Of a DNA stretch of 64,000 nt, positions 1 through 8,620 are shown one piece after another; the stretch's first letter is position 1, and every line of letters begins with the position of its first letter. The stretch spans positions 680,001-744,000 of the forward strand of contig NZ_CP118747.1 in NCBI RefSeq assembly GCF_030996345.1. The letters are read 5' to 3'. This DNA is from Acidithiobacillus sp. AMEEHan (GTDB lineage: Bacteria > Pseudomonadota > Gammaproteobacteria > Acidithiobacillales > Acidithiobacillaceae). A program made the translations under genes and the position numbers. The notes below the pieces were generated by a model that was not told the origin of the DNA, made no database searches, and saw only the letters and a program-made list of their open reading frames with translations.

Positions 1-539
<539 letters not shown>

Positions 540-1859
540 ATGACCAGAACGAAACCGCTACTGCTATCAGGAGTCGTATCCGCCGCGCTCGCTGCCGGCT
601 TCTTGTATGCCCCGGGGGCGGAGGCCGCCAACTGGTTCGAGCTGCAAGGCATCTCTCCGGCAAAGGCCCCGTTGTTTGGAGTATCGGGCTTTATCGAGCC
701 GACAGTCTGGGCGCAACCCGGTACTGAAGATGGCCTGCTCCACGAGGTGCCCCACATTAATCAGATTGGGCCAGACTTCAGTCAGAACACCACCGCCGGG
801 ATTCTGCGCGCTCGCATCATGTTTCGCGGGAACCTGAACCCGAATATCTCCTATTTTGTCGCAGGCGAATTCGGCAATAACGGTTTTACCCACGTGCGCG
901 GCGGGTATCAACCGGGTTTGATCGATGGTCACGTCACTTTCAGTTACATCCCCGGAGCCCGGGTGGAGGTGGGTTTGATTCGCGCCCCAAGTAGCGAAGG
1001 CGCCATGCAGGGCTTCATGAGTTATAACTATGTCATTAGCGCAACGGTCATCAACCAGTTGATGAACCAGCCCATGCTGAATTCTGCCTATGTCAGCAAG
1101 GATAGCCCCGCCGGCTACCTGATTCCCGGCACAGAAAAACTGGGGGTTAACGGATACCGATATCCCGGTGCCATGGTTTTTGACTGGTTTCGCAATGGCG
1201 CCTGGGAATTCACCTACGGCGCCATGGTCGGGATGTATGGCACCGTCGCTGCTGGGAACCAATCGAATGAGCCGATGGAAGCAGTACGCTTGCAAGAGGC
1301 GTACATTCTGGGCGGCAAGGGACCATTTCGCAGTGACATTCAGGGCGGCATCTGGTACCAGCACGCCGTGCCACGTTTTGATGGCGTCAATTATGACATG
1401 AATCGTTACGGCGCCGACTTGCAATACCTCCAGGGATATATGCATCCCTGGGGTCGGCAGTTCCGCTTTGAATATATGCGCGGCAATGGCTGGATCGATG
1501 CACCTGCTGCCTTCAACAAGGCCGACCTGAAACAGGCAGCCTTGTACCAGACCCAACTGTACCCGGGAATTGGCAACAAGGCCTGGGGATACATGGTGGA
1601 GGGCGGCTTGTTTTTGACCAAGCATATCGAGGTCAATTTGCGCTATGACTATTATAATCGCCTGCCCAATGATCCGGCACAGAATCGCATCTTCAAGACC
1701 TATGCCGTGGGCTTGCAGTATCACTTCACTCCGCTGACCAAGTTGATGGCGGGTTATTACTTCCGCACCCTGGATGTGCCGCATCCCAATGCGACCAGTG
1801 AGAGTGTGGCAAATTCCGTCGATAACGTCTTCGCTTTACAAGCCATGATCGCTTTCTGA
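540..1859 (+). CDS. Outer-membrane beta-barrel porin-like protein
   Basis: This is a 439-residue exported protein. It has a signal peptide of about 29 residues (basic MTRTK, hydrophobic core, cleavage near AEA-A). The rest is rich in alternating aromatic and polar segments typical of a transmembrane beta barrel, and it ends in phenylalanine (MIAF), the usual C-terminal signal for BAM-dependent assembly. Strands such as RYDYYNRLP and KLMAGYYFRTLD near the C-terminus fit porins of the phosphate-selective O/P-like group, but the substrate cannot be read from sequence. The ATG at 540 is chosen because it gives a proper signal peptide and has GGGGTGA upstream. A secreted DsrE-like gene follows 10 bases later, so the two are probably co-transcribed and end at the terminator at 2391. 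Confidence 0.75.
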   Translation: MTRTKPLLLSGVVSAALAAGFLYAPGAEAANWFELQGISPAKAPLFGVSGFIEPTVWAQPGTEDGLLHEVPHINQIGPDFSQNTTAGILRARIMFRGNLNPNISYFVAGEFGNNGFTHVRGGYQPGLIDGHVTFSYIPGARVEVGLIRAPSSEGAMQGFMSYNYVISATVINQLMNQPMLNSAYVSKDSPAGYLIPGTEKLGVNGYRYPGAMVFDWFRNGAWEFTYGAMVGMYGTVAAGNQSNEPMEAVRLQEAYILGGKGPFRSDIQGGIWYQHAVPRFDGVNYDMNRYGADLQYLQGYMHPWGRQFRFEYMRGNGWIDAPAAFNKADLKQAALYQTQLYPGIGNKAWGYMVEGGLFLTKHIEVNLRYDYYNRLPNDPAQNRIFKTYAVGLQYHFTPLTKLMAGYYFRTLDVPHPNATSESVANSVDNVFALQAMIAF

Positions 1860-1869
1860 GAGGTTTCCT

Positions 1870-2367
1870 ATGCCAATTTTTCGCCGTTTTCTCCTTCTTC
1901 TCAGCGTCCCGGTGCTGCTGCTGTGCAGCAGTCTCCCGGCCTGGGCCAATGTATCGATGTTGCACGACTTCGACTTCAACAAGCCCACCTTCATTCATGA
2001 TCACCCCTTTGCCAAGGCCAAGGTGGTGTTGCAGGTAAGTCAAGCCGACCCGGCGCGATGGAACCTCACTCTCAACAATGCGCAGAACCTGCTCAATTAC
2101 TTTGGGCAAGAGCAAGTACAGATCGTGGTGGTCGCCTTCGGGCCCGGCATCAAAATGTATCTACCCAAAAACAAGGCCATTGCCGATCGAATTGCCGCCA
2201 TCAATGCCGAAGGGGTGGAATTTGACGTCTGCCATAACAGCATGGAGGCTTTCAAGAAAAAGACCGGCCACTTGCCGCCCCTCGATCCATCGGTGGTCAT
2301 CGTACCGGCGGGGATCGTGCGCATCATGCAGCTCGAATCCCATGGCTTTGACTACATAAAACCCTAA
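1870..2367 (+). CDS. Periplasmic DsrE/DsrF-like protein
   Basis: This is a 165-residue protein with a clear signal peptide (MPIFRRF, leucine-rich core, cleavage after PAWA). The mature part matches the DsrE/DsrF-like fold: VVLQVSQADP, then LNNAQNLLNYFGQEQVQIVV, FGPGIKMYLP, and a single cysteine in EFDVCHNSM. Cytoplasmic DsrE relatives handle protein-bound sulfur. This one is exported, so a periplasmic role in sulfur or thiol chemistry is an inference supported only by family and export. DVCHNSM at about residue 119 is the likely functional cysteine. It lies 10 bases after the porin gene and is closed by a strong terminator. Secreted members of this family are common in sulfur oxidisers, but their function is not established. 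Confidence 0.75.
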   Translation: MPIFRRFLLLLSVPVLLLCSSLPAWANVSMLHDFDFNKPTFIHDHPFAKAKVVLQVSQADPARWNLTLNNAQNLLNYFGQEQVQIVVVAFGPGIKMYLPKNKAIADRIAAINAEGVEFDVCHNSMEAFKKKTGHLPPLDPSVVIVPAGIVRIMQLESHGFDYIKP

Positions 2368-2390
2368 TACAATCTTTCTCAGCCCGCTTG

Positions 2391-2419
2391 AGGTGGCCGC
2401 GCTTTGGGCCACCTTTTTT
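2391..2419 (+). terminator. Rho-independent terminator after the porin/DsrE-like pair
   Basis: A 7-bp stem (GGTGGCC at 2392-2398 with GGCCACC at 2407-2413) is followed directly by six T. It serves the forward genes; the reverse complement lacks a T-run, so it is not bidirectional. Confidence 0.85.
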
Positions 2420-2420
2420 G

Positions 2421-3608
2421 TTAGCGAGAAAGTTCGCGTCCTAGGCCATATTTGAGGCGCCGCGCCGGGAGATACCAAAGCAGGCCATCAATCAGCATCA
2501 GGGCGCCCGCCCCCATGAGCAGGTACTCGGTGAAACTGTAGGGGCTCTCTCCCAGCAACTTGTGGATGGCGATGCCAAGGCCGATGAAAGCCACGCCGGT
2601 GCGGATCAACGAGAGCCCCGTGCGGGCGCGGGCATAGGAGGTCCGCTGACTGGAGGCGATGGTGCGCTGCGCCGCGAGGATGTTGCGCTCCCGCGCGAGA
2701 TGGGTGCGTTCCTTACTTGCGGGCACCGGCCGCAACACCGAGCAATGGTTGGGAATGGCGGCAGCGAGCTTGGCGAGAGGACTGTCATCCTTGGCATGGA
2801 TGGGCGCTTCTGGCAGATGATAGCGCTCGGTAAAGCGTATGTTCTCGATGGTGATGTCGAAAAGCTCCTTGCTGCAGGGGAGATCCATGCGCGCTTTACG
2901 TACCCGCAGGTAATCGACCAGGCCGATGAACGCCAGCAGAATGCCTACGAGCAGGATCGGCAGGTGATAGGGCGAGAGGACGTTGGCGGTCAGGTGGGTG
3001 AGGACGTTCGCCAAGGCGATCATGGCCAGCCCCCAGCGCAGCAGCTTCATGGAAGTCCGGGCCCGCGCATGCGCAGTACGATGGGCGGCGAGTTTGGTAC
3101 GCCAGTGCGCCATGGTGTTGCGCCAGTAGGCAAGCCCTGTGCGCTCGATACCGATGAGCAGGGGCGCTTCGGCATGGAGATAATCCTGGATATACCAGGA
3201 GACATCCTCGCGCAGGGCAACGCGAAACTCATAGACAGACGCAGGCACACTCTTACGTACCGCATTGCGCATTTCCGCAGCGTTGGGATCGACGGCAGCA
3301 ACGATCACCGTTTCCCCGACTTTGCGCACGGGAAACCATCCTTGGGTCCGCAGTTGCTTGGGGTCGAGACCGGCAAAGAGCTCCGTCGGCACCGGCAGCC
3401 GTTCGTCGTATTGGAGGAAGGCGCAGCCGTAGTAACGTGCCAGAGCCTCAAGAAGCGCGCAGCGCGACACCCCCAGCTCGTGCAGCAGGATGCGTTCGGT
3501 ATGAATGCCGCGACGGGCAGCGCTGCGCTGGGCAACGTGCAGAGTCGCGGCGTCGAGGACGGCAGCGTCGACCAGCCCCTGGTAGGGGGAAGAGGATTCA
3601 GTCGTCAT
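2421..3608 (-). CDS. MshEN-DUF202 membrane protein (two DUF202-like units)
   Basis: This is a 395-residue protein of unknown function. Residues about 10-147 resemble the N-terminal domain of type II secretion/MshE ATPases (MshEN/T2SSE_N): RILLHELGVS...LLEALARYYG, then TVIVAAVDPNA. Two DUF202-like (YidH-type) units follow at about 160-240 and 300-390. Each has a repeated R-T motif helix (RTSYARARTGLSLIRTGVAF) and a second hydrophobic segment ending in LIDGLLWYLPAR. No ATPase Walker motifs exist, so the domain is detached from its usual motor. The ATG at 3608 overlaps the upstream gene by 11 bases; an in-frame ATG at 3743 is possible, but its extra 45 residues lie inside the neighbouring gene. 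MshEN domains bind c-di-GMP in some proteins, but the canonical RLG residues are not obvious here. Confidence 0.75.
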   Translation of the reverse strand: MTTESSSPYQGLVDAAVLDAATLHVAQRSAARRGIHTERILLHELGVSRCALLEALARYYGCAFLQYDERLPVPTELFAGLDPKQLRTQGWFPVRKVGETVIVAAVDPNAAEMRNAVRKSVPASVYEFRVALREDVSWYIQDYLHAEAPLLIGIERTGLAYWRNTMAHWRTKLAAHRTAHARARTSMKLLRWGLAMIALANVLTHLTANVLSPYHLPILLVGILLAFIGLVDYLRVRKARMDLPCSKELFDITIENIRFTERYHLPEAPIHAKDDSPLAKLAAAIPNHCSVLRPVPASKERTHLARERNILAAQRTIASSQRTSYARARTGLSLIRTGVAFIGLGIAIHKLLGESPYSFTEYLLMGAGALMLIDGLLWYLPARRLKYGLGRELSR

Positions 3609-5133
3609 AGCGATAGAAAATGCGCTTCCAGGCGCTTTTGGGGAGACTGTAGTCAGCATCGGCAATCTCAAAATTCCCATCGACGAAAGGCGAACGGCGC
3701 TTGATGGCTTCGGCAGGGAGGTACCAACGCAGGCCATCGCCAATCAGGTAGAGGCCAATGATCACCAGGCTCAGGTCAAAGACAGTCCAAAGGATGTGGG
3801 CATGACCGGTAAAGTGAAAATAGACGAAGAGGCCGGCGCCCACGGTCATGACGCTGAAGCCGGTGCGCATGAAGGCCATACCCGTGCGCGAGCGCGCCAT
3901 GATCGTGCGCAAACGCGACATGGCATTGCGCTTGTCGGCAAGGGTGGTGCGCTCGAGGGCCAGCCCAGTGGTGGCGTAGACGCCGGGAGCAGCATTGGCA
4001 CCAGTGGCCTCAGCGACGGGGTCACCGCCGCCGGCATACAGGCAACGGGAAGCGAAAATGGTATCCCAGGGGCCGACCCTCTCCCAATTCTTACGAACCG
4101 CCTCGAGGGCACGGTTGGCCGCATGGCGACCAGGTCGATACCAGAGAAAGCCTTCGATCAACATCAAGGTGCCAATGACGATGAGGCTCGCATCGAAAAT
4201 GGTCCAGGGTCCCAGGGCGAATTTGCGGGCGAAGCCAATGCCGATACCGGCAAAAGCCACCCCGGTGCGGGCAAAGGCGAGCCCAGTGCGGGCCTTGGCC
4301 ATTTGCACCCGCAAGTAGGCGAGGATGGTGCGTTCCTCCGCCAGATCCGTCCGATCGTTGGCGAGAAAACGGCGCCTCTCCACCGGCGACAGGGCATCCC
4401 AATGCTGCCGTAGTGCCGTCGCCGTTGGGACGGTGGGGCTGCGCTCGAACTGCAGCTCCCCATGCTCGATGCGGACTTCCAACGCGCTGTACTCCTCGGG
4501 GACTGCATAGGGCGGATAGGCCTTGATCCGCACCGATTCCTGGCGTGCCGGCAGATACCAGAGGATCCCATCGACGATGGCAGCGACGCCAATGACGAGA
4601 AGGGGAAGCTCAAAAAGCAGAAGGTCGCCGCCACCAAAGAAGCGCAGAAAGGCGACAGCAATACTGATGAAGGTGAGACCCGTACGCGCTAGGGCCAATC
4701 CGGTGCGGCTGCGGGCAAACTGGGTGCGCTGTGCGGCATAGCGGGTGCGCAGCCCCGCCAGATAGGTGCGCACCTTGGCTAGAGGGGTGCGGCCACCGGA
4801 AACAGGAAAATGTTCGTTGAGATCGGCGCTGTTTTCGATCAGACGGATCAGATCGGCTGGGGTGGCCAAACGCAGCCGCAGTTCTTCGACCCCCAGGGTC
4901 GCGCGGATATGCTCCGCGAGCTGCGGATCTTCCGGGTTGCAAACGATTACCTCGGCACCGTCAGCATCCCAGCGGATGGGTAACCACAACTCCGCGCGCA
5001 GCGCATCGACATTCAGGCGACGGAGGATGGCTGCAGAGGCAGTCAGAGATTCATCGTATTCGACCGTGGGCCAGTCGTAGCGAGCAGACAGCTCCTGAAG
5101 TTGCAGATCTTTTTCTTGTAACCGTGCGTTAAT
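3598..5133 (-). CDS. MshEN-DUF202 membrane protein (three DUF202-like units), start codon unusual
   Basis: Three DUF202-like units occur in one chain. They are centred on FARSRTGLALARTGLTF, MAKARTGLAFARTGVAF and MARSRTGMAFMRTGFSV, each followed by a hydrophobic segment ending in a DGILWYLPAR-like motif. Before them lies an MshEN-like half domain (LSARYDWPTVEYDESL, then GAEVIVCNPEDPQLAEHI) matching the domain of the next gene. That homology continues in frame upstream of the first standard start (TTG at 4989) with no ATG, GTG or TTG before it. I therefore place the start at ATT 5133, which has AGAGG seven bases upstream and gives 511 residues; the fallback is TTG 4989 (463 residues). A one-base undercall in the T5 run at 5110-5114 would instead join it to a TTG at 5252. 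It is the first gene of a two-gene unit with the following MshEN-DUF202 gene. Confidence 0.7.
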   Translation of the reverse strand: MNARLQEKDLQLQELSARYDWPTVEYDESLTASAAILRRLNVDALRAELWLPIRWDADGAEVIVCNPEDPQLAEHIRATLGVEELRLRLATPADLIRLIENSADLNEHFPVSGGRTPLAKVRTYLAGLRTRYAAQRTQFARSRTGLALARTGLTFISIAVAFLRFFGGGDLLLFELPLLVIGVAAIVDGILWYLPARQESVRIKAYPPYAVPEEYSALEVRIEHGELQFERSPTVPTATALRQHWDALSPVERRRFLANDRTDLAEERTILAYLRVQMAKARTGLAFARTGVAFAGIGIGFARKFALGPWTIFDASLIVIGTLMLIEGFLWYRPGRHAANRALEAVRKNWERVGPWDTIFASRCLYAGGGDPVAEATGANAAPGVYATTGLALERTTLADKRNAMSRLRTIMARSRTGMAFMRTGFSVMTVGAGLFVYFHFTGHAHILWTVFDLSLVIIGLYLIGDGLRWYLPAEAIKRRSPFVDGNFEIADADYSLPKSAWKRIFYRYDD

Positions 5134-5140
5134 CTTCGTA

Positions 5141-5145
5141 CCTCT
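5141..5145 (-). promoter_or_regulatory. Ribosome binding site supporting an ATT start
   Basis: On the reverse strand AGAGG occurs seven bases before ATT at 5133-5131, an ideal spacing. It is the only good Shine-Dalgarno sequence near the beginning of the coding homology of the triple DUF202 protein. Confidence 0.4.
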
Positions 5146-5249
5146 AATTCTTGTACAACAGCATGTGCCGCGGCGTGAGCCGGGTCGGGAAACGGGTGAC
5201 GAGTCTGTTCCCTTCTATATTGTATGCAAAACAGTAGCTTTCTTACCAA

Positions 5250-5261
5250 CAACCGCGGTTG
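5250..5261. repeat. 12-bp perfect palindrome upstream of the MshEN-DUF202 operon
   Basis: CAACCGCGGTTG is a perfect inverted repeat lying between the 3' end of marC and the start of the MshEN-DUF202 pair, which share a strand. It could be an operator or a remnant of a marC terminator. No T-run follows it. Confidence 0.4.
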
Positions 5262-5280
5262 ATAGGCGATTTAGATTCAC

Positions 5281-5937
5281 TTATGAGATGGCGGTGGCAT
5301 GTAGCCCCGGAAAAAGCGTGGACAATCCATTGGCGAGAAAGGTGACGGCAATCGCCGCGAGAATCAGACCAAAAATCCGGGTCGAGATATTGATCCCGGT
5401 AACCCCCATTCTGTTGCTCAAGGGTTCGGCAAGGCGCAGGGCCGCATAGGCCACCAGACTAATGATCAGAATATCGACGACCAGGAGACCGCTGGCCAGC
5501 CACGAATTGCTGCGATTGTGCGCGATGATGACGGTGACCATGGTGCCCGGTCCAGCGAGCAGAGGAACAGCCAACGGTACTACCGCCACCGCCTCTTTCT
5601 GCATCCCCTCTGCCGCCTCTTCCGGGGTATGTTTGTAGCGCCCTCCAGACTTGGCCTGCAGCATATTGAACGCGAGCAACATCAGAATCATCCCACCTGC
5701 GACCTGAAAAGCGGCGATGCTGATCCCAAAAAAATGCAGGATGTATTCCCCCAGAAAGGCGGAAACCAACAGCACCACTGCTACCGCTCGCGCCGCCATC
5801 TTCGCCGTCTGCAGGCGCTGCTGCGGAGTCTCATCGTTGGTGAGAGCAATGAAGATGGGCACGGCGCCAATCGGGTTCAGAATAGCCAACAGTGCGATCA
5901 GAGTGCGCAACGCGCCGTGGATATCTGCACTAAGCAA
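5281..5937 (-). CDS. MarC family integral membrane protein
   Basis: This is a 218-residue polytopic membrane protein of the MarC/UPF0056 family, whose function is unknown; the original link to antibiotic resistance was withdrawn. The N-terminal segment LIALLAILNPIGAVPIFIAL and VPLAVPLLAGPGTMVTVI are diagnostic, and six hydrophobic segments are visible. I place the start at TTG 5937 because AGAGG lies nine bases upstream (5947-5951) and the length is then family-typical. Longer in-frame readings would run through the divergent fmdB-like gene. A promoter for the opposite strand lies within 120 bases. Confidence 0.8.
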   Translation of the reverse strand: MLSADIHGALRTLIALLAILNPIGAVPIFIALTNDETPQQRLQTAKMAARAVAVVLLVSAFLGEYILHFFGISIAAFQVAGGMILMLLAFNMLQAKSGGRYKHTPEEAAEGMQKEAVAVVPLAVPLLAGPGTMVTVIIAHNRSNSWLASGLLVVDILIISLVAYAALRLAEPLSNRMGVTGINISTRIFGLILAAIAVTFLANGLSTLFPGLHATAIS

Positions 5938-5990
5938 GTCCGTGTACCTCTGTAAGAAAGAATGCGGCGAGCAGATGGTACTCCCTTGTA

Positions 5991-6018
5991 TTGGCAAGGG
6001 CGAGAACATACTTATAAT
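5991..6018 (+). promoter_or_regulatory. Sigma-70 promoter of the fmdB-like gene
   Basis: TTGGCA (5991-5996), a 16-base spacer and a perfect TATAAT (6013-6018) lie 33 bases before the fmdB-like ATG, with AAGGAG in the short leader. Confidence 0.8.
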
Positions 6019-6051
6019 AAGCCGATTGGGGTAAGAGAAGGAGTGGTATCG

Positions 6052-6312
6052 ATGCCAACTTACGAATATGTATGCAAGGAATGCGGGCATCAGCTCAGCG
6101 CCGAGCAGAAAATGTCCGACCCGCGTCTGGTCGATTGTCCGGCCTGCGGCAAGCCCGGACTGGAGCGGCAACTCAGCGCCGGCGGCTTTGCTCTCAAAGG
6201 CAACGGCTGGTATGCAACGGATTTCAAGGGTTCCAGCAAAACGACCAAGAGCGAGGAGAGCAGCGCCAACGCGGCACCGCCGTGTGCGGGCGGCGCCTGC
6301 GCTTGTCATTGA
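6052..6312 (+). CDS. FmdB family zinc-ribbon protein
   Basis: This is an 86-residue cytoplasmic protein opening with MPTYEYVCKECGH, the hallmark of the FmdB zinc ribbon. Two CxxC pairs (CKEC and CPAC) should bind one zinc ion, and FALKGNGWYATDF is the usual follow-on segment. The low-complexity tail ends in an extra Cys/His cluster (CAGGACACH), which could bind metal. FmdB was named as a putative regulator of formamidase genes; in most bacteria its role is unknown, and it often sits, as here, just upstream of aspS. AAGGAG lies 8 bases before the ATG. Confidence 0.88.
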   Translation: MPTYEYVCKECGHQLSAEQKMSDPRLVDCPACGKPGLERQLSAGGFALKGNGWYATDFKGSSKTTKSEESSANAAPPCAGGACACH

Positions 6313-6341
6313 CGTAGAGCGTCGGGAGCGACACCATTAGC

Positions 6342-6367
6342 GGGCCCTCTCGGGCCCTCAATTTTTT
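6342..6367 (+). terminator. Terminator-like hairpin between fmdB-like gene and aspS
   Basis: Two GGGCCC copies (6342-6347 and 6352-6357) form a 6-bp stem with a TCTC loop, followed by TCAATTTTTT. It may attenuate rather than stop transcription, because aspS begins 18 bases later and shows no separate promoter that I can see. Confidence 0.65.
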
Positions 6368-6384
6368 GGCCAGGATACACCCTC

Positions 6385-8175
6385 ATGCGCAGTCATTATT
6401 GTCACCAGGTTACGGAACAACAAATCGGCGAGTCGGTCACCCTCTGCGCCTGGGTGCAACGGCGGCGCGACCATGGCGGGGTGATCTTTCTCGATCTGCG
6501 CGATCGTGAGGGTCTGGTGCAGGTGGTGGTCGATCCCGATCGCCCGTCGGCGTTTGCCAGCGCCGAAGGCTGTCGTTCGGAATTCGTGTTGCGCGTTGCC
6601 GGCAAGGTGCGCGCACGTCCTGCCGGGACGGAAAACCCACATTTGGCGAGTGGCAAGGTAGAGGTTCTGGCGGACGAAATCGAAATTCTGAGCCGCGCCG
6701 ATGCCTTGCCCTTTCCGTTGGATGAAGAGGGCATCAGCGAAAATCTGCGTCTGCAATATCGCTACCTCGATCTCCGCCGACCACAGATGCTGCAGAACTT
6801 GCGTCTGCGCCATCGAGTCACCCGCTATCTGCGTAGTTACCTCGACGAAGCCGGCTGCATCGATGTGGAAACTCCGGTGCTAACGCGCTCTACACCTGAA
6901 GGCGCGCGCGACTATCTGGTACCCTCGCGCACCTACCCCGGGGAATTCTTCGCCCTGCCACAGAGCCCGCAACTCTTCAAACAGTTGTTGATGGTGGCGG
7001 GATTCGATCGCTACTACCAGATCACCAAGTGCTTCCGTGACGAAGACCTGCGCGCCGATCGGCAGCCAGAATTTACACAGATCGATATCGAGCTCTCCTT
7101 TGTCGAAGAGAAGGACGTCATGGCCTTGGCCGAGCCCATGATTCGCGGCCTGTTCCGGGATGTCTTGCAGGCAGAATTGCCGGATCCCTTTCCCCATATG
7201 ACCTACGCCGAGGCCATGCAGCGCTTTGGCGTGGATCGCCCAGACCTGCGCAATCCGCTGGAACTGACTGAGCTGACCGATCTGATGCGCAGTGTCGAAT
7301 TCAAGGTTTTTCGCGCCGCTGCCGATGCGCCGCGCGGCCGCGTGGCCTGTCTGCGCGTGCCCGGGGGTGCTAGCCTCAGTCGCACGCAGATCGATGCTTA
7401 TACTGACTTTGTCGCCATCTACGGCGCCAAAGGCTTGGCTTGGATCAAGGTCAACGATCGTGCGGCGGGGACAGCGGGTTTGCAGTCCCCCATCGTCAAG
7501 TTCCTCTCGGAAGAGGTGCTACAGGAGATTTTGCAGCGTAGCAAGGCTGAGGATGGCGACATCCTCTTCTTCGGCGCCGACCGCGCCAAGGTGGTCAACG
7601 AAGCCCTGGGCAATCTGCGCAACCGGGTCGGGGAGGATCTCGGGCTGCTGCAGGCAGGATGGAAACCGGTCTGGATCACCGACTTTCCGATGTTCGAGTA
7701 CGACGACAAGGAAAATCGTTGGACGTCCACCCATCATCCCTTCACGGCCCCGCAGTCGGCGGATCTCGAGGCCCTGCGCCGGGATCCCGAACATGCTCTG
7801 GCGCGTGCCTATGACCTGGTGTTGAATGGCAATGAAATCGGCGGCGGCAGTATCCGTATCCACCGCCATGACGTGCAGCAGGAAGTTTTTTCTGCCCTGG
7901 GGATCGGTCCCGAAGAGGCGCAGGACAAATTCGCCTTCCTCCTCGACGCGTTGCGCTTTGGTGCGCCACCCCATGGCGGCATGGCCTTCGGGCTCGATCG
8001 CCTGGTAATGTTGATGAGTGGCAGCGACACCATCCGTGACGTCATCGCCTTCCCCAAGACGCAAAAGGCCGGTTGCCTGCTCACCGCAGCACCCAGCCCG
8101 GTAGCAGATCGGCAGTTACAGGAGCTTGGCATCCGGCTGCGGCCGGGGGTCGGAGATGGGCTACAAAATCCCTAA
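6385..8175 (+). CDS. aspS: Aspartyl-tRNA synthetase, probably non-discriminating
   Basis: This 596-residue class II synthetase loads aspartate onto tRNA. In order it has an N-terminal OB-fold anticodon-binding domain (residues 1-105), motif 2 [18 protein letters not shown] near 215, a bacterial GAD insertion (about 285-410), and motif 3 [12 protein letters not shown] near 530. Residues [11 protein letters not shown] place His at position 30. Discriminating enzymes such as that of E. coli have Leu there, while mischarging enzymes that also make Asp-tRNA-Asn have His. Non-discriminating activity is thus inferred; it would require an Asp/Glu amidotransferase elsewhere in the genome. nudB overlaps its 3' end by 20 bases. 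Confidence 0.95.
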   Translation: MRSHYCHQVTEQQIGESVTLCAWVQRRRDHGGVIFLDLRDREGLVQVVVDPDRPSAFASAEGCRSEFVLRVAGKVRARPAGTENPHLASGKVEVLADEIEILSRADALPFPLDEEGISENLRLQYRYLDLRRPQMLQNLRLRHRVTRYLRSYLDEAGCIDVETPVLTRSTPEGARDYLVPSRTYPGEFFALPQSPQLFKQLLMVAGFDRYYQITKCFRDEDLRADRQPEFTQIDIELSFVEEKDVMALAEPMIRGLFRDVLQAELPDPFPHMTYAEAMQRFGVDRPDLRNPLELTELTDLMRSVEFKVFRAAADAPRGRVACLRVPGGASLSRTQIDAYTDFVAIYGAKGLAWIKVNDRAAGTAGLQSPIVKFLSEEVLQEILQRSKAEDGDILFFGADRAKVVNEALGNLRNRVGEDLGLLQAGWKPVWITDFPMFEYDDKENRWTSTHHPFTAPQSADLEALRRDPEHALARAYDLVLNGNEIGGGSIRIHRHDVQQEVFSALGIGPEEAQDKFAFLLDALRFGAPPHGGMAFGLDRLVMLMSGSDTIRDVIAFPKTQKAGCLLTAAPSPVADRQLQELGIRLRPGVGDGLQNP

Positions 8176-8605
8176 GTCGGTACTCATACTCGTTCATACC
8201 ACGGCACAGGTGTTGCTGCTGGAACGGGTGCGGCCTCAAGGTTTTTGGCAGTCGGTCACCGGCAGCCTGGAGCCGGGAGAGGACTGGCGCCAGGCGGCGG
8301 AGCGGGAGCTTGGGGAAGAGACCGGCTTTGCTGCCACTGGCCTGATCGACACCGGCGTGCGTAACCGTTTTCCCATCGTTCCGCCCTGGTCGGAGCGCTA
8401 CGCGCCCGGGGTGAAAGAGAACGAAGAGCGAATCTTCACCCTCTGCCTGGCAAGGACGGCACCGCCACGCCTGCGTCCAGAGGAGCATTGCGCCTTTGCC
8501 TGGTTGTCGCCCGCCGAAGCGGCGGAACGCTGCGGCTCGTGGACCAACCGCAACGCCATCATTCGCCTCTTCGGCAACCTTGACGCCGGGCGTGCGGCCT
8601 CTTAG
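8156..8605 (+). CDS. nudB: Dihydroneopterin triphosphate diphosphatase (Nudix)
   Basis: This 149-residue Nudix hydrolase removes pyrophosphate from dihydroneopterin triphosphate, the second step of folate synthesis. The Nudix box is visible as [22 protein letters not shown] at residues about 38-59, and the family features [19 protein letters not shown] and SWTNRNAI match NudB closely. The ATG at 8156 is chosen because the protein then begins MGYKIPKSV as in relatives; an upstream TTG at 8126 has its GGAG too close. It overlaps aspS by 20 bases. Another folate gene, folB, lies at 57779. Confidence 0.88.
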   Translation: MGYKIPKSVLILVHTTAQVLLLERVRPQGFWQSVTGSLEPGEDWRQAAERELGEETGFAATGLIDTGVRNRFPIVPPWSERYAPGVKENEERIFTLCLARTAPPRLRPEEHCAFAWLSPAEAAERCGSWTNRNAIIRLFGNLDAGRAAS

Positions 8606-8620
8606 CTTGAGGGATTCGGG

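Noticed and set aside
567-1784. Long open frame (405 codons) on the minus strand opposite the porin gene
   Set aside because: The plus strand encodes a protein with signal peptide and beta-barrel features; the opposite frame has no recognisable domain and mirrors its codon bias.
2562-3704. 380-codon open frame on the plus strand opposite the MshEN-DUF202 gene
   Set aside because: Low-complexity, hydrophilic product with no domain; the minus strand has membrane segments and MshEN/DUF202 motifs.
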